Counted from the stretch's first letter, positions 30,320-39,366 are shown. The stretch is 64,000 bases of DNA from Oleiagrimonas sp963821885 (GCA_963821885.1 CAWGFN010000001.1:124001-188000); one strand, 5' to 3'. Program-made: numbers and translations. The notes: generated by a model from the letters alone, not told the origin.

Positions 30320-30811
30320 ATGTCCCGTATCACCAGCTACTTCAAGAGTCTGCTGCTCCTCGAGATGTTCAAGGGGATGGGCCTGACCCTGCGCTACATG
30401 TTCAAGCCCAAGTACACGATCCGCTTCCCGATGGAGCACATCCCGAAGTCGAACCGGTTCCGCGGCCTGCACGCGCTGCGCCGCTATGCCAACGGCGAGG
30501 AACGCTGCATCGCCTGCAAGCTGTGCGAGGCGGTGTGCCCGGCGCTGGCGATCACCATCGATTCGGCGCCGCGCGAGAGCGACGGCCAGCGACGCACCAC
30601 GCGCTACGACATCGACCTTTTCAAGTGCATCTACTGCGGCTTCTGCGAGGAGAGCTGCCCGGTCGACTCGATCGTCGAGACCTCGGTGCACGAGTACCAC
30701 TTCGAGAAGCGTGGCGAGAACGTGGTGACCAAGCTTCAGCTGCTGGCCATCGGCGATCGCTACGAGCAGGACATCGCCGCCGCCCGCGCCCAGGACGCGG
30801 CGTACCGGTGA
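30320..30811 (+). CDS. nuoI: NADH-quinone oxidoreductase subunit I
   Basis: A 163-residue subunit carrying clusters N6a and N6b. The two ferredoxin motifs are complete: 'CIACKLCEAVCPALAI' and 'CIYCGFCEESCPVDSI'. The N-terminal amphipathic helix 'LLLLEMFKGMGLTLRYMF' docks it to the membrane arm. A 208-bp gap with a repeat element separates it from nuoJ. Confidence 0.97.
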   Translation: MSRITSYFKSLLLLEMFKGMGLTLRYMFKPKYTIRFPMEHIPKSNRFRGLHALRRYANGEERCIACKLCEAVCPALAITIDSAPRESDGQRRTTRYDIDLFKCIYCGFCEESCPVDSIVETSVHEYHFEKRGENVVTKLQLLAIGDRYEQDIAAARAQDAAYR

Positions 30812-30863
30812 TGGAGACGCGAAAGGACATGTGTGCTCGCGGCGTTTCATTGAATAGGGCGGG

Positions 30864-31000
30864 CGGGACCCGGAACCCGGGACCCGGAACCCGTGAAAAG
30901 CTCGCAACTCGGGAAACGCGCTTTTCACGAGCGTTGCGAACGACGGATATGCCAGCAAGAACCGAAGCGCGCCCGATGCGACGCTCCTTCGGGTCCCGTT
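30864..31000. repeat. Heptamer-repeat element, copy 2 (nuoI/nuoJ gap)
   Basis: The left arm (30864-30891) reads CGGGACC, CGGAACC, CGGGACC, CGGAACC. An inner perfect 10-bp inverted repeat follows, CGTGAAAAGC (30892-30901) and GCTTTTCACG (30920-30929), interleaved with TCGCAAC (30902-30908) and GTTGCGA (30933-30939). The right arm is short: CTTCGGGTCCCG at 30988-30999. It is again inside the nuo operon. Confidence 0.75.
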
Positions 31001-31019
31001 TGAAAGTGGAGAACGTCAC

Positions 31020-31646
31020 GTGAGTCCACAGCTACTGCAACTGATCTGCTTCTACGCCTTCGCCGCGGTGGCCGGAATCTCGGCGCTGATGGTGATCACG
31101 CTGCGCAACTCCGTGCACGCGGTGCTGTCGCTGGTGCTGACCTTCTTCAGCGTCGCCTGCATCTGGCTGCTGGCGCAGGCCGAGTTCCTGGCCATCGCGC
31201 TGATCGTGGTCTACGTCGGCGCCGTGATGGTGCTGTTCCTGTTCGTGGTGATGATGCTCGACATCAACCAGGAACGCATGCGCGAAGGCTTCATCCGCTA
31301 CCTGCCTGTGGGCGTCGTGGTCGCCGCGGTGATGCTGGTGGAAATGCTGGCCCTGATCGGCGTGCGCGCCATGCATGCCACGGTGATGGGGCCGGACCCG
31401 GCCGCGGTCGCCGGCGTGTCCAACACCGCATGGCTGGGGCAGGCGCTGTACACCAGTTACCTGTTGCCGTTCGAGATCGCGGCGCTGATCCTCACCGTCG
31501 GCCTGGTGGCCGCGGTGGTGCTGACGCTGCGCCACAAGCCGATGACCCGCCGCCAGAATCCGGGCGACCAGGTGCGCGTGAGCCATCGCGATCGCGTGCG
31601 CGTCGTCAAGATGGACGCCGAGCGCCCGCAGGAGGACAACGCATGA
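31020..31646 (+). CDS. nuoJ: NADH-quinone oxidoreductase subunit J
   Basis: A 208-residue membrane subunit with five helices; 'LIVVYVGAVMVLFLFVVMML' (helix 3 with its pi-bulge region) is diagnostic. Start is GTG 31020 with GGAG upstream, right after the repeat element. A charged cytoplasmic tail of about 40 residues ('RRQNPGDQVRVSHRDRVRVV') extends beyond the last helix. nuoK overlaps by 4 bp. Confidence 0.95.
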   Translation: MSPQLLQLICFYAFAAVAGISALMVITLRNSVHAVLSLVLTFFSVACIWLLAQAEFLAIALIVVYVGAVMVLFLFVVMMLDINQERMREGFIRYLPVGVVVAAVMLVEMLALIGVRAMHATVMGPDPAAVAGVSNTAWLGQALYTSYLLPFEIAALILTVGLVAAVVLTLRHKPMTRRQNPGDQVRVSHRDRVRVVKMDAERPQEDNA

Positions 31647-31948
31647 TCACCCTGTCGCACTTCATCGTTCTGGGCGCGGTGCTGTTCTGCATCGCCGTGG
31701 CCGGCATCTTCATCAACCGCAAGAACGTCATCGTCCTGCTGATGTCGATCGAGTTGATGCTGCTGGCGGTGAACATCAACTTCGTCGCCTTCTCACGCTT
31801 CAACGGCGACGTCGCCGGGCAGATCTTCGTGTTCTTCATTCTCACCGTGGCGGCGGCCGAGACGGCCATCGGCCTGGCGATCCTGACCTTGCTGTTCCGC
31901 AACCGCAGCACGATCAACATCGCCGACATCGACAGCATGAAGGGTTGA
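31643..31948 (+). CDS. nuoK: NADH-quinone oxidoreductase subunit K
   Basis: A 101-residue MrpC-like subunit with three helices. The key membrane glutamates are in 'VLLMSIELMLLAVNINFV' and 'TVAAAETAIGLAILTLL'. ATG 31643 follows GGAGGA. Length and sequence are standard for proton-pumping complex I. Confidence 0.97.
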   Translation: MITLSHFIVLGAVLFCIAVAGIFINRKNVIVLLMSIELMLLAVNINFVAFSRFNGDVAGQIFVFFILTVAAAETAIGLAILTLLFRNRSTINIADIDSMKG

Positions 31949-31952
31949 CCCG

Positions 31953-33977
31953 ATGCAGCTATCCACCTCCATCCTGCTGATCATCGCGCTGGCGCCGCTG
32001 GCCGGTGCCGTGCTGGCCGGTTTCCTCGGTCGCAAGATCGGCCGCGCCGGATCGCACACGGTCACCATCCTCGGCGTGGCCGTGTCCTGCGCGCTGTCGT
32101 TCTACGTCCTGTACCAGCTGGTGTGGGGCGGGGCGGCCAACTACGACCACGACATCTACACCTGGTTCCAGATCGGCAAGATCAACGCCAGCGTCGGTTT
32201 CATGATCGATCGCCTGAGCGCGATGATGATGGTCGTGGTCACCTTCGTGTCGCTGATGGTGCATATCTACACCATCGGCTACATGGCCGACGACGACGGC
32301 TACGAGCGCTTCTTCAGCTATATCGCGCTGTTCACCTTCGCCATGCTGATGCTGGTGATGAGCAACAACTTCATGCAGCTGTTCTTCGGCTGGGAAGGCG
32401 TGGGCCTGGTCTCGTACCTGCTGATCGGCTTCTACTTCAAGCGTCCCAGCGCGACGTTCGCCAACCTCAAGGCCTTCCTGGTCAACCGCGTGGGCGACTT
32501 CGGCTTCGTGCTGGGCATCGGCGCGGTGCTGTACTTCCTCGGCACGCTGGATTACCAGACCGCCTTCGACGCCGCGCCGACCCTGGTCGGCCAGACCCTG
32601 CACATCACCCAGAACCATGCCTGGAGCGCGGCCACGGTGATCGGCATCCTGCTGTTCATCGGCGCCATGGGCAAGTCGGCGCAGGTGCCATTGCACGTGT
32701 GGCTGCCGGACTCGATGGAAGGCCCGACGCCGATCTCCGCGCTGATCCATGCCGCGACCATGGTCACGGCCGGCATCTTCATGGTCGCGCGCATGTCGCC
32801 GATCTTCGAGCTGTCGCCCACGGCGCTGAGCTTCATCATGATCATCGGCGCCACCGGCGCGCTGTTCACCGGTCTGATCGGCATCGTGCAGAACGACATC
32901 AAGCGCGTGGTGGCCTATTCGACGCTGTCGCAGCTGGGCTACATGACCGTGGCGCTGGGCGTGTCCGCCTATGCCGGCGCGGTCTACCACCTGATGACGC
33001 ACGCCTTCTTCAAGGCGCTGCTGTTCCTCGGCGCCGGTTCGGTCATCATCGCCATGCACCATGAGCAGGACATGCGCCACATGGGCGGCCTGCGCAAGTA
33101 CATGCCGATCACCTACATCACCATGTGGATCGGCTCGCTGGCGCTGTGCGGCGTGCCGTTCTTCTCCGGCTACTACTCCAAGGACGCCATCATCGAGGCG
33201 GCCGGCGAGTCGCATCGCTTCGGCGCGCACTACGCCTATTTCTGCGTGCTGGTCGGCGCGCTGGTGACCTCGCTGTACACGTTCCGCCAGCTGCACCTGA
33301 CCTTCCACGGCGCCGAGCGCTTCAAGGTGATCGAGTCGCATGGCCACGGCCATGGTGATCACGACGATCACCATCACGAGCCCGGCGTGCTGGCGCACCC
33401 GCCCAAGGAATCGCCGTGGGTGGTGACGCTGCCGCTGATCATGCTGGCGATTCCGTCGCTGCTGATCGGCTACTTCACGGTCGGGCCGATGCTGTTCGGC
33501 GACTGGTTCGGCAAGGCCATCCACGTCGAGGAGGCGCACAACGTCCTGGCCGAGATCGGCGGCACGTTCCATGGCGCCTTCCACCTCGGACTGGAAGGCT
33601 TCCTGGGCTGGCCGTTCGTGATGGTGCTGATCGGCTTCGCGTCCACCACCTACATCTACATCTTCAACCCGTCCATGGCCGACCGCGTCAAGCGGGTGTT
33701 CAAGCCGTTGTACGTGGCGCTGGAGAACAAATTCTGGTTCGACGACGTCTACCAGGCCATCTTCGCGCGCGGCGGCATCAAGCTGGGCCGGCTGTTCTGG
33801 AAGGCTGGCGATGCGGCTGTCATCGACGGCGCCATCGACGGTTCGGCCAGCCTGGTGCAGCGCATCGCCGGTGGCGTGCGCCGCCTGCAGTCGGGCTACC
33901 TCTATCACTACGCGTTCGCCATGATCCTCGGCCTGATCCTGCTCCTGGGCGGGTTCTGGTGGTTCGGGGCCGTTTGA
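31953..33977 (+). CDS. nuoL: NADH-quinone oxidoreductase subunit L
   Basis: A 674-residue antiporter-like subunit, the distal proton pump with a long lateral helix. Conserved residues: 'FFGWEGVGLVSYLLIGFY' (Glu in helix 5), 'AQVPLHVWLPDSMEGPTPIS' and 'STLSQLGYMTVALG'. Residues about 463-477 form a histidine-rich run ('HGHGHGDHDDHHHEPG') in a loop between helices. The C-terminal 'FDDVYQAIFARGG' leads to the last helix. Confidence 0.97.
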   Translation: MQLSTSILLIIALAPLAGAVLAGFLGRKIGRAGSHTVTILGVAVSCALSFYVLYQLVWGGAANYDHDIYTWFQIGKINASVGFMIDRLSAMMMVVVTFVSLMVHIYTIGYMADDDGYERFFSYIALFTFAMLMLVMSNNFMQLFFGWEGVGLVSYLLIGFYFKRPSATFANLKAFLVNRVGDFGFVLGIGAVLYFLGTLDYQTAFDAAPTLVGQTLHITQNHAWSAATVIGILLFIGAMGKSAQVPLHVWLPDSMEGPTPISALIHAATMVTAGIFMVARMSPIFELSPTALSFIMIIGATGALFTGLIGIVQNDIKRVVAYSTLSQLGYMTVALGVSAYAGAVYHLMTHAFFKALLFLGAGSVIIAMHHEQDMRHMGGLRKYMPITYITMWIGSLALCGVPFFSGYYSKDAIIEAAGESHRFGAHYAYFCVLVGALVTSLYTFRQLHLTFHGAERFKVIESHGHGHGDHDDHHHEPGVLAHPPKESPWVVTLPLIMLAIPSLLIGYFTVGPMLFGDWFGKAIHVEEAHNVLAEIGGTFHGAFHLGLEGFLGWPFVMVLIGFASTTYIYIFNPSMADRVKRVFKPLYVALENKFWFDDVYQAIFARGGIKLGRLFWKAGDAAVIDGAIDGSASLVQRIAGGVRRLQSGYLYHYAFAMILGLILLLGGFWWFGAV

Positions 33978-33990
33978 GGAACAAGGACCT

Positions 33991-35500
33991 ATGTCGAATC
34001 ATCTGCTTAGCCTGCTGATCTGGCTGCCCATCGCCGGCGCCGTGCCGGTGCTGATCGCCGGCGCGCGCGGCGCTTCCAGCCGCTGGATCGCGTTGTCGGT
34101 CGCCGTGGTCACCTTCATCGCCAGCCTGTTCCTGCTGCCGGCCTACCACGCCGATGGCGCGCTGATGCAGCTGGTCGAGTCGCATCCGTGGATCACCGCG
34201 CTCAACGTCAACTACGCGTTGGGCGTGGACGGCATCTCGGTGGCGCTGATCCTGCTGACCAGCTTCGTCGGGGTGCTGGTCATCGTCGGCGCCTGGGACG
34301 TGATCAAGGACAACAAGCCGCATCAGTACCTGGCCGCCATGCTGGTGCTGGAGGGGCTGCTGATCGGCGTGTTCTGCGCGACGGACGCGTTGCTGTTCTA
34401 CATCTTCTTCGAGGCCATGCTGATCCCGATGTTCATCCTCATCGGCATCTGGGGCGGGCCGCGCCGCGTCTACGCGACGCTGAAGTTCTTCATCTACACG
34501 TTCCTCGGCTCGATCTTCATGCTGGTCGGCCTGATCTACCTGTATCACAAGGCCGGCACCTTCGACATGGCGGCGCTGGCCGCAGCTGCCGCTGACCCTG
34601 AAGGAGCAGAGCTGGCTGTTCTTCGCCTTCCTGGTCGCCTTCGCCATCAAGATCCCGATGGTGCCGGTGCACACCTGGCTGCCCGACGCCCACGTCGAGG
34701 CGCCGACCGGCGGTTCGGTGGTGCTGGCGGCGGTGATGCTGAAGGTCGGTGGCTACGGTTTCATCCGCTTCTCCCTGCCGATCGTGCCGGATGCCTCGGC
34801 GCACTTCGCCTGGCTGGTCATCGTGCTCAGCCTGATTCCGGTGGTCTACATCGGCTACGTGGCGCTGGTGCAGGAGGACATGAAGAAGCTGGTGGCGTAT
34901 TCGTCCGTGGCGCACATGGGTTTCGTGACCCTGGGCATCTTCATCGCCTTCATGCTGGTGCGCGACCTCGGCAACTACGACGCCGCGAACCTGGGCATGC
35001 AGGGCGCGATGGTGCAGATGATGTCGCACGGCTTCGTCTCGGGCGCCATGTTCTCGTGCATCGGCGTGATGTACGACCGGCTGCACACGCGGCGCATCGC
35101 CGACTACGGCGGCCTGGTCAACGTGATGCCCTGGTTCGCCTTCTTCATGGTGTTCTTCGCCATGGCCAATTGCGGCCTGCCGGGCACCAGCGGGTTCGTC
35201 GGCGAGTTCATGGTGATCCTGGCCAGCTTCAGCGCCAACCCGTGGATCGCGCTGGTCGCCGCCTTCACCCTGATCATCGGCGCCGCCTACACGCTTTGGC
35301 TGGTCAAGCGCGTGGTGTGGGGCAAGGTCGCCAACGACAAGGTGGCCGCGATGAAGGACATCAATGGCCGCGAGGCCTTCGTACTGACGGCATTCGCTGT
35401 GGTGGTCCTGGCCATCGGCGTGTGGCCGCAGCCCCTGGTGCACCTGATGGGCGGCTCGATCGACCATCTCGTCCACCAGCTGGCCACCAGCAAGATCTGA
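33991..35500 (+). pseudogene. nuoM: NADH-quinone oxidoreductase subunit M, interrupted by one frameshift
   Basis: NuoM is the middle proton-pumping antiporter-like subunit. The first frame starts at ATG 33991, runs through 'YALGVDGISVALILLT', 'FFEAMLIPMFILIGIWGG' and 'FIYTFLGSIFMLVGLIYL' to about 34581, then loses homology. The next frame resumes with 'QLPLTLKEQSWLFFAF', 'KIPMVPVHTWLPDAHVEAPT' and 'YSSVAHMGFVTLG' to 35500. Dropping the G at 34582 joins 'FDMAALA' to 'QLPLTLKE' and gives a normal 502-residue protein. All neighbours are intact and the lesion is one base, so a sequencing or assembly error is the simplest reading; a true mutation would cripple complex I. Confidence 0.92.
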
Positions 35501-35510
35501 GGACTGCCGC

Positions 35511-36953
35511 ATGCTGAGCTGGAACGACATTCTCATCCTCCTGCCGGAGCTGTACCTGGTGGCGGCGGTCTGCGTGCTGCTCTTGATGGACGTGTTCCTC
35601 AAGCCCGAGCAGCGCAACGCCACCCACTGGCTGGCCATCGCGATCACCGCGATCACCGCCTTCCTGGTGGTGATGGGTCAGCCACCGGGTGGCGCCACGG
35701 CCTTCGGGGGCATGTTCATCCGCGACACGGCCAGCGAGATCCTGAGCCTGTTCACCCTGATCACGGTGATCCTGGTGTTCGTGTATGCGCGGCCGTACCT
35801 GAAGGACCGCAACCTGTGGCACGGCGAGTTCTACGTGCTGACGCTGTTCGCGGCGCTCGGCGTGATGCTTCTGGTCGCGGCGGGCAACCTGGTCACGGTC
35901 TATCTGGGCCTGGAGCTGCTGACGCTGTCCTCCTATGCGCTGGTGGCGTTCAACCGCGATTCGCGCCTGGCCTCCGAGGCGGCGATCAAGTATTTCGTGC
36001 TGGGCGCGCTGGCCTCCGGCACGCTGCTGTACGGCATGTCGATGGTGTACGGCGCCGCCGGCACCCTTGACCTGGCGCACCTGCACGCCGTTGCCGCGCA
36101 CAGCGCCATGCCCAACCTGCTGCGCTTCGGGCTGATCTTCATGATCGTCGGCATCGCCTTCAAGCTGGGCGCGGCGCCGTTCCACATGTGGCTGCCGGAC
36201 GTCTATCAGGGCGCGCCGACCGCGACCGTCACCTTCGTGGCCTCGGCCTCCAAGCTGGCGGCCTTCGGCATGGCCTACCGCCTGCTGTCGGCGTTCGGTG
36301 GCGGCGACCTGATGCACCAGTGGCAACTGATGCTGGCGATCCTGGCGGTGCTGTCGCTGGTGATCGGCAACCTGGTGGCCATCGTGCAGTCCAACATCAA
36401 GCGCATGCTGGCGTACTCGACCATCGCCCACATGGGTTACCTGCTGCTGGGCCTGGTCAATGCCACGCCATCCGGCTATGCCGCGGCCATGTTCTATGCC
36501 ATCAGCTACGCGTTGATGTCGACCGTGGCCTTCGGCGTGATACTGGCCATGTCGCGCGCGGGCTTCGAGTGCGAGAACATCGACGACTTCAAGGGCCTCA
36601 ACGAGCGTTCGCGCTGGATGGCCTTCCTGATGATGCTGGCGATGTTCTCGCTGGCCGGCGTGCCGCCGCTGTTCGGTTTCTTCGGCAAGCTGCTCATCCT
36701 GCAGGCCGCCATCGATGCGGGCATGCTGTGGCTGGCCATCGTCGCCATCGTCGCCGCCATCGTGGGCCTGTTCTACTACCTGCGCGTGGTCAAGGTGATG
36801 TATTTCGACACGCCGGACGAGGGCGTCGAACTCAGGCCGCAGGGCGACATGTCGCTGCGCTGGGTGCTGTCGTTGAACGCCCTCGCGCTGCTTGCCCTGG
36901 GTCTCTACTGGGGTCCGCTGTTGAGTTGGTGCCAGCAGGCCTTCGTTGGCTAG
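35511..36953 (+). CDS. nuoN: NADH-quinone oxidoreductase subunit N
   Basis: A 480-residue antiporter-like membrane subunit with about 14 helices, the last gene of the operon. Signatures: 'GLELLTLSSYALVAFNRDS', 'KLGAAPFHMWLPDVYQGAPT', 'NIKRMLAYSTIAHMGYLLLG' and 'LAGVPPLFGFFGKLLILQA'. A hairpin follows the stop, and the initiator tRNA gene lies 107 bp downstream. Confidence 0.96.
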   Translation: MLSWNDILILLPELYLVAAVCVLLLMDVFLKPEQRNATHWLAIAITAITAFLVVMGQPPGGATAFGGMFIRDTASEILSLFTLITVILVFVYARPYLKDRNLWHGEFYVLTLFAALGVMLLVAAGNLVTVYLGLELLTLSSYALVAFNRDSRLASEAAIKYFVLGALASGTLLYGMSMVYGAAGTLDLAHLHAVAAHSAMPNLLRFGLIFMIVGIAFKLGAAPFHMWLPDVYQGAPTATVTFVASASKLAAFGMAYRLLSAFGGGDLMHQWQLMLAILAVLSLVIGNLVAIVQSNIKRMLAYSTIAHMGYLLLGLVNATPSGYAAAMFYAISYALMSTVAFGVILAMSRAGFECENIDDFKGLNERSRWMAFLMMLAMFSLAGVPPLFGFFGKLLILQAAIDAGMLWLAIVAIVAAIVGLFYYLRVVKVMYFDTPDEGVELRPQGDMSLRWVLSLNALALLALGLYWGPLLSWCQQAFVG

Positions 36954-36978
36954 GCCCACGAATGGGTTTCACAGGGTG

Positions 36979-37006
36979 CTGGACGCGCGAAATACGCCGC
37001 GTCCAG
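36979..37006 (+). other. Stem-loop after nuoN, possible weak terminator
   Basis: CTGGACGCG (36979-36987) and CGCGTCCAG (36998-37006) form a perfect 9-bp stem with a 10-base loop, 25 bp after the nuoN stop. There is no U-run, so if it ends nuo transcription it would be weak or depend on other factors. Confidence 0.45.
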
Positions 37007-37018
37007 TGCAGATCGGTA

Positions 37019-37047
37019 TTGCCAATCGATCGCGTCGCCGCTATAGT
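37019..37047 (+). promoter_or_regulatory. Sigma-70 promoter for initiator tRNA
   Basis: TTGCCA (37019-37024) and TATAGT (37042-37047) are spaced by exactly 17 bp, and the mature tRNA begins 14 bp after the -10. This is a near-consensus promoter in the right place. Confidence 0.75.
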
Positions 37048-37060
37048 TTCGCTTCTCCGG

Positions 37061-37137
<77 letters not shown>

Positions 37138-37152
37138 AGACTTTCGACAAGA

Positions 37153-37175
37153 AAGCCTCCCCGTGAGGCTTTTTT
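37153..37175 (+). terminator. Rho-independent terminator T1 after tRNA-fMet
   Basis: AAGCCTC (37153-37159), loop CCCGT, GAGGCTT (37165-37171), then a T-run to 37175. It lies 16 bp after the tRNA and should end or attenuate its transcript before rimP. Confidence 0.88.
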
Positions 37176-37178
37176 GTT

Positions 37179-37194
37179 GGGAGCCCAGGCTCCC
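37179..37194 (+). other. Perfect hairpin between terminators T1 and T2
   Basis: GGGAGCC (37179-37185) and GGCTCCC (37188-37194) with two bases between them form a tight 7-bp palindrome, just after T1. It may help pause polymerase or protect a processed end. Confidence 0.45.
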
Positions 37195-37244
37195 AGCGCA
37201 TGGATGCGCGACGCCGGTGTCGGAACCAACGGCAACGCTATGGA

Positions 37245-37268
37245 AATGGGCGTAAGGCCCATTTTTTT
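37245..37268 (+). terminator. Second terminator/attenuator T2 in the rimP leader
   Basis: AATGGGC (37245-37251), loop GTAAG, GCCCATT (37257-37263), followed by a T-run to 37268 and more Ts after one G. It ends about 30 bp before the rimP start. Two terminators in the leader between the initiator tRNA and rimP match the E. coli arrangement, where NusA controls its own operon by termination. Confidence 0.85.
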
Positions 37269-37296
37269 GTTTTTGAATCAAGGAGTTGCGATCGAT

Positions 37297-37806
37297 TTGG
37301 ATACGCAGTCGCTGGCCCAACGTTTCGACCGGATCGTGACCGATCTCGGTCTGACCTGCCTCGGGGTGGAGTGGATTCCCTCGGGCGGGCAGGGCACGCT
37401 GCGCGTCTACATCGACGCCGAAGGCCGTGAAGTCGGCATCGACGACTGCGAGGCGGCCAGCCGCGAACTGTCGGCGACGCTGGACGTCGAGGATCCGATT
37501 CCAGGCCACTACGTGCTTGAAGTCTCCTCGCCCGGCATCGACCGGCCGCTGTTCACGGCGGCCCATTTCGAGCAATTCATCGGCGAGCAGGCCAAGGTCG
37601 TGCTGACGGCGCCGATCAACAACCGTCGACGCGTGCGTGGTCGCATCGTCGAGGCAGCACCCGGACGCATCGTCATCGATGTCGACGGTGTCGGTCCCTT
37701 CGAGTTCGCGCACGCCGACGTGGAAAGTGCGCGACTGGTACCCGATTGGCAAGCGCTGGGCTACGCGCCGGCGCCCAAGTCGGGCGGCAAGGGCAAGAAA
37801 CATTGA
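37297..37806 (+). CDS. rimP: Ribosome maturation factor RimP
   Basis: A 169-residue protein required for late 30S subunit assembly. Signatures: 'GLTCLGVEWIPSGGQGTLRVY', seen as 'LGVEW' and 'LRVYIDAEG', 'IDDCEAASRELSATLDVEDP' and 'YVLEVSSPGIDRPL'. The start is an unusual TTG at 37297, chosen because AAGGAG lies at 37280-37285 just upstream. An in-frame ATG at 37240 would place the T2 terminator stem inside the coding region and add 19 residues unlike the family. nusA follows after 46 bp. Confidence 0.9.
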   Translation: MDTQSLAQRFDRIVTDLGLTCLGVEWIPSGGQGTLRVYIDAEGREVGIDDCEAASRELSATLDVEDPIPGHYVLEVSSPGIDRPLFTAAHFEQFIGEQAKVVLTAPINNRRRVRGRIVEAAPGRIVIDVDGVGPFEFAHADVESARLVPDWQALGYAPAPKSGGKGKKH

Positions 37807-37852
37807 TCTTGATACGAACGGACGCCGTGGTGGCGTTCGCGGAGTGGCGGAA

Positions 37853-39358
37853 ATGAGCAAAGAACTTTTGCTGGTGGTGGACGCGGTAGCCAACGAAAAG
37901 GGCGTCTCGCGCGACATCATTTTCCAGGCGATGGAGGCGGCGCTGGCTTCGGCCGCGAAGAAGCGCTATCCCGACGAGGATGCGGACATCCGCGTGGCCA
38001 TCGACCGCGAGACGGGCGAGTACGAGACCTTCCGCCGCTGGGAGATCGTCGAGGACGACGTCGAGATGGAGTCCCCGTATCGCCAGATCCGCCTGATGGA
38101 TGCCGTCGACGAGCGCGAAGGCGCCGAGGTCGGCGAGTACATCGAGGAGCAGATCGAGAACGCCGAATTCGGTCGCATCGCCGCGCAGGCCGCCAAGCAG
38201 GTGATCGTGCAGCGCGTTCGCGAAGCCGAGCGCGCGCTGGTCGTCGAGGCCTACGAGGATCGCGTCGGCGAGTTGATCACCGGCATCGTCAAGCGCGTCG
38301 AGCGCGGCAACATCTACCTGGACCTGGGCGGCAACGCCGAGGCCTTCGTGCCGCGCGACAAGTCGATTCCGCGCGAGCCGGTGCGCGTCGGCGATCGCCT
38401 GCGCGGCTACCTGTACGAGGTGCGTTCGGAGATCCGCGGCCCGCAGCTGTTCGTCTCGCGCACCGCGCCCGAGTTCATGATCGAGCTGTTCAAGCTCGAG
38501 GTGCCGGAAGTGGGCCAGGGCCTGGTCGAGATCATGGGCTGCGCGCGCGACCCGGGCGACCGCGCCAAGATCGCGGTGCTGGCGCATGACGCGCGCACCG
38601 ATCCCATCGGCGCCTGCATCGGCATGCGCGGCTCGCGCGTGCAGGCGGTGACCAACGAGCTCAACGGCGAGCGCGTGGACATCATCCTGTGGCACGAGAA
38701 CCAGGCGCAGTTCGTGATCAACGCGATGGCGCCGGCCGAGGTGCAGTCGATCATCATGGACGAGGACAAGCACTCCATGGACATCGCGGTGGCCGAGGAC
38801 AAGCTGTCCCAGGCCATCGGCCGCGGCGGCCAGAACGTGCGCCTGGCCAGCAAGCTCACCGGCTGGCAGCTCAACGTGATGACCCAGGAACAGGTGCAGG
38901 AGAAGAGCGAGGCCGAGCAGGAATCGGCCCGCCAGCTGTTCATGGACAAGCTCGAGGTCGACGAGGAAATCGCCAACATCCTGGTGCAGGAAGGTTTCTC
39001 CAGCATCGAGGAAGTGGCCTACGTGCCGACCGGCGAGCTGCTGGCCGTGGAAGGCTTCGACGAGGACATCGTCGAGGAGCTGCGCGCGCGTGCCCGCGAT
39101 GCGCTGCTGACCGCGGCGCTGGCGGTCGAGGAAGGCCTCGAGGAGCACAAGCCGTCCGAGGACCTGCTGGCCCTGGAGGGCATGGACGAGGCCACGGCCT
39201 ACGCCCTTGCCGAGCGCGGCGTGGTCACGGCGGACGACCTGGCCGATCTGGCCGTGGACGACCTCATCGACCTGGACGACATGGACGAGGAGCGTGCCGC
39301 GGCGTTGATCATGGCGGCGCGTGCACCGATGATTGCGCGCCTGGAGCAGGAAGGCTGA
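37853..39358 (+). CDS. nusA: Transcription termination/antitermination factor NusA
   Basis: A 501-residue RNA-polymerase-binding factor. Domains in order: N-terminal polymerase-binding domain (1-125), S1 domain (about 135-200, 'GIVKRVERGNIYLDLGGNAEAFVP'-type sequence), KH1 with 'PIGACIGMRGSRVQAVTNEL', KH2 with 'LSQAIGRGGQNVRLASKL', then two acidic repeats at the C-terminus ('EEIANILVQEGFSSIEEVAY' and 'DEATAYALAERGVVTADDLA'). Start ATG 37853 follows GGAG. It probably feeds back on the leader terminators. Confidence 0.97.
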   Translation: MSKELLLVVDAVANEKGVSRDIIFQAMEAALASAAKKRYPDEDADIRVAIDRETGEYETFRRWEIVEDDVEMESPYRQIRLMDAVDEREGAEVGEYIEEQIENAEFGRIAAQAAKQVIVQRVREAERALVVEAYEDRVGELITGIVKRVERGNIYLDLGGNAEAFVPRDKSIPREPVRVGDRLRGYLYEVRSEIRGPQLFVSRTAPEFMIELFKLEVPEVGQGLVEIMGCARDPGDRAKIAVLAHDARTDPIGACIGMRGSRVQAVTNELNGERVDIILWHENQAQFVINAMAPAEVQSIIMDEDKHSMDIAVAEDKLSQAIGRGGQNVRLASKLTGWQLNVMTQEQVQEKSEAEQESARQLFMDKLEVDEEIANILVQEGFSSIEEVAYVPTGELLAVEGFDEDIVEELRARARDALLTAALAVEEGLEEHKPSEDLLALEGMDEATAYALAERGVVTADDLADLAVDDLIDLDDMDEERAAALIMAARAPMIARLEQEG

Positions 39359-39366
39359 CTACCACG

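Noticed and set aside
34560..34660. Programmed ribosomal frameshifting in nuoM
   Set aside because: No slippery heptamer, shift-prone stop or downstream pseudoknot is evident, and complex I subunits are not known to use it.
36979..37006. Confident rho-independent terminator after nuoN
   Set aside because: The stem is good but there is no T-run, so it is listed only as a possible weak terminator.
37174..37296. N-terminal extension of rimP from an upstream in-frame start
   Set aside because: The extension reads through the T2 terminator stem and T-run (giving a run of Phe/Leu) and precedes the AAGGAG ribosome site.
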